Assembly: GCA_013203015.1 (NCBI GenBank)
Contig: JABMPO010000418.1
Coordinates: 1 to 10,172 of the forward strand
Reading direction: 5' to 3'
DNA: 10,172 nt
Origin: Fidelibacterota bacterium
Lineage (GTDB): Bacteria > Fidelibacterota > Marinisomatia > Marinisomatales > TCS56
Shown: positions 7,551-10,172 of the stretch, piece after piece
Numbering within the stretch: the stretch's first letter is position 1
Layout of the letters: each line of letters opens with the position of its first letter
The notes under the pieces: generated by a model
The model's input: the letters and a program-made list of their open reading frames with translations, nothing else
Database searches by the model: none
What the model was told of the DNA's origin: nothing
Made by a program: the position numbers and the translations under genes

Positions 7551-8369
7551 TCAGGAAGGCTTTTGTTCCAACAGCTCATCGAGATGAATATCGCCGCGAC
7601 GCATCATATTCTCGGTTATTTCACTTACTGAAATTTCTTGCCGTTGACCCGCCAGTGTTATGTCTAGTACAATGTGATTAGTGGCAATTTCCGTGATTGC
7701 CTGATTACGCGTCCAGATGGCTTTACTGTTGGCAATATCCAAGGTGCTACCCATGATAGAAACAGTATTATCGACTACCAGAATAACTTTGGGGTTCCAG
7801 ATTTTCAGTAAATCATCTTCATCAAGATTATAACTGACAACTGTCCCAACCGGATTTGGCAGCTCACAGAAACTGAACATGTATATATCCACCCCCCGAT
7901 CATTGGCAGTTTCCAATTCTTTTTCCACCCCCGAATAATCTTTGGCCCAAATGCTGAGAAAAATCTTCTCATTGGCACTATTAATACTATCGCGCATCTT
8001 CAGTATCAGATTACGATAACCATTTATATGCCAGAAATCAAAGGCCTCTTCCTTGGTGTCCAGTTCATCAAAGGCTGCTTTTAAATCATCAATACGAGCG
8101 TCATGAGATTGACTTAAATGTTCCAGTAATGCCGACGGGGCAATGGGAATATAACGCTTCGGTTCCTGTCCGCTGGCATTGATCAGGCCGTGTTCCTGCA
8201 AACGGTTGATCACCGAATAAACCGCAGACCGGGGAATCCCTGACCGGGTGCTGATTTCATAACCAGTAGCAGGATAGTTCTTTAATAGCGAAAGATAGGC
8301 TTTTCCGGCGTTGGCAGAAAAACCGAATTCTTTCAGCAAGTCAATAATTGTATTTTCATTATTGATCAT
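7551..8369 (-). CDS. TrmB-family transcriptional regulator
   Basis: Probable sugar-responsive DNA-binding regulator of this locus. In Thermococcales, TrmB proteins control maltose/trehalose and maltodextrin genes by binding sugars. The 272 residues begin with a winged helix-turn-helix (about 10-78): FGFSANAGKAYLSLLK, then GYEISTRSGIPRSAVYSVINRLQEHGLI, whose second half (SGIPRSAVYSVINRL) is the recognition helix, then a wing KRYIPI. A helical, coiled-coil-like linker (80-110) should mediate dimerisation. Residues 112-245 form the alpha/beta effector region, ending IVLDITLAGQRQEI as in TrmB-like proteins. It is shorter than archaeal TrmB (about 340 residues), which has an extra C-terminal sugar-binding part, so its ligand contacts may differ. 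The ATG at 8369 is the first possible start, since a TAA lies two codons upstream; it has no clear ribosome site. First gene of the leftward operon and divergent from the GH13 gene, the usual position for a local regulator. Confidence 0.88.
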   Translation of the reverse strand: MINNENTIIDLLKEFGFSANAGKAYLSLLKNYPATGYEISTRSGIPRSAVYSVINRLQEHGLINASGQEPKRYIPIAPSALLEHLSQSHDARIDDLKAAFDELDTKEEAFDFWHINGYRNLILKMRDSINSANEKIFLSIWAKDYSGVEKELETANDRGVDIYMFSFCELPNPVGTVVSYNLDEDDLLKIWNPKVILVVDNTVSIMGSTLDIANSKAIWTRNQAITEIATNHIVLDITLAGQRQEISVSEITENMMRRGDIHLDELLEQKPS

Positions 8370-8406
8370 TTTTTAAAACCATTCAGGTAAATATCCGTAG
8401 TCAAAA

Positions 8407-8435
8407 ATTTTACTGAAAAAGTGTTGCTGTATCAA
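8407..8435 (-). promoter_or_regulatory. Sigma70-type promoter of the trmB-glg operon
   Basis: On the minus strand, TTGATA (8435-8430) and TAAAAT (8412-8407) are separated by exactly 17 nt; each box differs from the consensus at one base. The predicted transcription start near 8400 gives a leader of about 31 nt before the trmB-like ATG. No promoter of similar quality was seen further along the operon. It assumes a sigma70-like specificity; Bacteroidota use a different consensus. Confidence 0.55.
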
Positions 8436-8452
8436 GCAAATCACCATAATAT
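8424..8452 (+). promoter_or_regulatory. Weak candidate promoter of the GH13 gene
   Basis: TTGCTG (8424-8429) and TAATAT (8447-8452) with a 17-nt spacer read right toward the GH13 gene; matches to the consensus are 3/6 and 4/6. The start would be near 8459, so the palindrome at 8460-8479 would cover the first transcribed bases, an efficient place for a repressor. It overlaps the leftward promoter, so the two would compete for polymerase. Weak on its own. Confidence 0.22.
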
Positions 8453-8459
8453 CGGATGC

Positions 8460-8479
8460 GTAACTCATAAGTGAGTTAC
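8460..8479. promoter_or_regulatory. Perfect 20-bp inverted repeat, probable operator
   Basis: GTAACTCA (8460-8467), spacer TAAG, TGAGTTAC (8472-8479): 8-bp arms with no mismatch. It is too short and lacks a U tract to be a terminator, and it lies in the divergent intergenic region, about 25 bp upstream of the leftward -35 box. The size and symmetry suit a dimeric helix-turn-helix protein, and the TrmB-like product encoded next to it is the obvious candidate. Its symmetric, spaced form is like TrmB-type sites known from Thermococcales, but the bases are not the same. Confidence 0.55.
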
Positions 8480-8516
8480 CAAATTTAATACAAAAAACGC
8501 AAAGATAAACACCGGA

Positions 8517-10172
8517 TTGTTAAAGCAAGTCATAGCGATCAGTATTTTACTTCCGAACCTGGTTTTTACTGAACCCTCTAAATCGGAATGGGCGAAGGAG
8601 GCGATCTGGTATCAAATCCTCCCCGAACGCTTCAATAACGGTGATCCGTCCAATGACCCCACTGCCGAATCGTTGATGGGCGTCTGGCCCTGGGAATACC
8701 AGACCGATTGGCAAATTTCACCCTGGACCTCCGATTGGTATGAATTTCAACCCTGGGAGATTGCCAACGGACAACCGTTTAAGTACCAATTTCAAATTCG
8801 CCGCTATGGCGGAGATATTCAGGGAATTATTGATAAATTAGATTATTTAGACGATCTCGGTGTCACCGCCATCTATCTAAATCCGGTTTTCCAATCTCCT
8901 TCATCCCATAAATATGGAGCTGAATCCTATCATCACATCGATCGATTTCTCGGACCGGATCCAGTTGGTGATCAGCTAATTGTAGCGGCGGAAGATCCAT
9001 TGGATTCCTCATCCTGGCAATGGACCGCAGCCGATAGATTATTTCTGCAGCTCATCCAAGAAGTCCACGCCCGCCATATGCATATTATTATTGACGGCGT
9101 TTTCAATCATGTGGGCTTGACCTTCTGGGCTTTTCAGGATGTGATTGAAAATCGCGAGGCCAGTCCCTATTACAACTGGTTTAATATCAAAGGTTCTTCG
9201 GGCAGGGATGAATCACACCTTAACGAATTCCAGACCCTGCCGCTGTTTCTATTGCGACCTGGTGCCGAAACTATGGAGTACACCGGCTACGTTGCCGACC
9301 TGCCGGCTTTCCGCCAGGATGCCAGTGGTCCCATAGAACCAATTCGCAATCATCTAAAAAATATTGTACAGCGCTGGGGCGATCCCAATGGCGATGGTGA
9401 TCCGACCGATGGAATTGACGGTTGGCGTTTGGATGTAGCAGAACGGGTTCAGATCGATTTCTGGCGGTTATTCAACGGTTGGGTCAAAGATATTAATCCC
9501 CAGGCCTACTTAACCGGAGAAGTCTGGTGGGAGGATTACTGGAACAACCACCAATTCAACGCAGCGCCCTGGCTGGCAGATGATATTTTCGATGGCGTCA
9601 TGAATTATCGTTTTGCCGATGCCATGTTTAGATTTTTTATCGACGAAAATCAGCAAATCCAACCAACAGTTCTTGATAGTTTACTTAAATCCGTTGAGAT
9701 TGATTATGGCAAAGACAAGATTTATCATCTGCAAAACCTGCTTGGCAGTCACGATTCGGAACGGATCGCCTCGGCCGTCGCCAATCCCGACCGCTGGTTG
9801 GATCATGGCAACAACCTATATTACAATCGTGATTTCGATATAGGTTCCCCATCACAGTCGGAATGGGAAAAACTCAAAAGTATCGTAGCTTTCCAATTCA
9901 CCTATCCTGGTGCTCCTTATATATATTATGGTGATGAGGCCGGGATGTGGGGCGCCGATGACCCCGACTGTCGCAAACCGATGCTATGGTCCGAATTTGA
10001 TTTCGATGATGAAATTGCCCATCCCTGTGATCGAATTGACGATTGCAATTATCAGCGAGAGCGCGATCTGGTGACCATCAATGGAGATATCTTTAATACT
10101 TATAAAACTTTAATCAAGCTCCGGCGCGACTTGCCGGCCTTGATCAACGGTTGTTATCTAACAGTACTTGCC
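8517..10172 (+). CDS. GH13 alpha-amylase family glycosidase, probably exported (C-terminus cut)
   Basis: Retaining alpha-glucan hydrolase; the frame is open to the right edge (552 residues, no stop). The GH13 barrel is clear: YQILPERFNNGDPSNDPT at the N-terminus, RRYGGDIQGIIDKLDYLDDLG, then region I DGVFNHVG (Asp193, His198), region II GWRLDVAE with nucleophile Asp306, region III LTGEVWWED with acid/base Glu335, region IV LLGSHDSER with Asp413, and YPGAPYIYYGDEAGMWGADDPDCRKPM. All catalytic residues are present. The ending and any C-terminal domain lie outside. The frame has no ATG between its upstream stop (8472-8474) and the catalytic domain. TTG at 8517 is chosen because it yields MLKQ followed by the hydrophobic VIAISILLPNLVF, a plausible signal peptide, though the cleavage site is unclear and no good ribosome site precedes it. 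Likely periplasmic or secreted, making maltodextrins for the cytosolic enzymes encoded divergently. Related neopullulanase or cyclomaltodextrinase activity is possible. Confidence 0.92.
   Translation, partial: MLKQVIAISILLPNLVFTEPSKSEWAKEAIWYQILPERFNNGDPSNDPTAESLMGVWPWEYQTDWQISPWTSDWYEFQPWEIANGQPFKYQFQIRRYGGDIQGIIDKLDYLDDLGVTAIYLNPVFQSPSSHKYGAESYHHIDRFLGPDPVGDQLIVAAEDPLDSSSWQWTAADRLFLQLIQEVHARHMHIIIDGVFNHVGLTFWAFQDVIENREASPYYNWFNIKGSSGRDESHLNEFQTLPLFLLRPGAETMEYTGYVADLPAFRQDASGPIEPIRNHLKNIVQRWGDPNGDGDPTDGIDGWRLDVAERVQIDFWRLFNGWVKDINPQAYLTGEVWWEDYWNNHQFNAAPWLADDIFDGVMNYRFADAMFRFFIDENQQIQPTVLDSLLKSVEIDYGKDKIYHLQNLLGSHDSERIASAVANPDRWLDHGNNLYYNRDFDIGSPSQSEWEKLKSIVAFQFTYPGAPYIYYGDEAGMWGADDPDCRKPMLWSEFDFDDEIAHPCDRIDDCNYQRERDLVTINGDIFNTYKTLIKLRRDLPALINGCYLTVLA

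Noticed and set aside
9145..9843. Two plus-strand open frames inside the GH13 gene
   Set aside because: They overlap the catalytic regions of the amylase in another frame and have no recognisable content.

Overview
The window is an alpha-glucan (starch, maltodextrin and glycogen) metabolism locus from what looks like a bacterium, with about 43-45% GC by eye. Dense same-strand packing, weak Shine-Dalgarno sequences and two TTG starts, a GH13 amylase of a type I associate with Bacteroidota and Calditrichota relatives, a plant/cyanobacteria-like GlgC and a TrmB-family regulator suggest a member of the Fibrobacterota-Chlorobiota-Bacteroidota superphylum or a neighbouring lineage (for example Calditrichota or Marinimicrobia). 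That placement is an inference with low confidence. TrmB and GH57 proteins are also common in thermophiles and archaea, but the sigma70-like promoter and the gene set argue for a bacterium.

Layout: a leftward gene series fills positions 1-8369. In transcription order it is a TrmB-family regulator (8369-7551), a 68-residue unknown protein (7491-7285), a GH57 amylase/4-alpha-glucanotransferase (7284-5194), a short-type alpha-glucan phosphorylase GlgP (5186-3555), glycogen synthase GlgA (3459-2014), ADP-glucose pyrophosphorylase GlgC (2009-765) and the N-terminal 230 residues of a sodium:solute symporter (691-1, cut by the window edge). Junctions are tight: TAG directly followed by ATG at small ORF/GH57, 7 nt at GH57/glgP, 4 nt at glgA/glgC. 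The larger gaps are 59 nt (trmB/small ORF), 95 nt (glgP/glgA) and 73 nt (glgC/symporter). Facing the other way from about 8517 is a GH13 alpha-amylase with a possible signal peptide, cut by the right edge after 552 residues.

The 147-bp divergent region (8370-8516) holds the clearest regulatory signals: a good sigma70-type promoter reading left into trmB (TTGATA, 17 nt, TAAAAT) and a perfect 8+8 bp inverted repeat, GTAACTCA-TAAG-TGAGTTAC, at 8460-8479. The repeat is a good candidate for the binding site of the adjacent TrmB-like protein.

Inferred joint function: the GH13 enzyme would cut glucan outside the cytoplasm. GH57 and GlgP would process maltodextrin or glycogen inside, giving rearranged chains and glucose-1-phosphate. 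GlgC and GlgA would return glucose-1-phosphate to storage glucan via ADP-glucose. The TrmB-like protein would sense sugar, and the symporter may import a sugar or another solute. No branching or debranching enzyme gene is visible here. No RNA gene, CRISPR array, insertion sequence or phage gene was seen. The locus is coherent and mostly of known families; the unexplained parts are the small coupled ORF and the palindrome.
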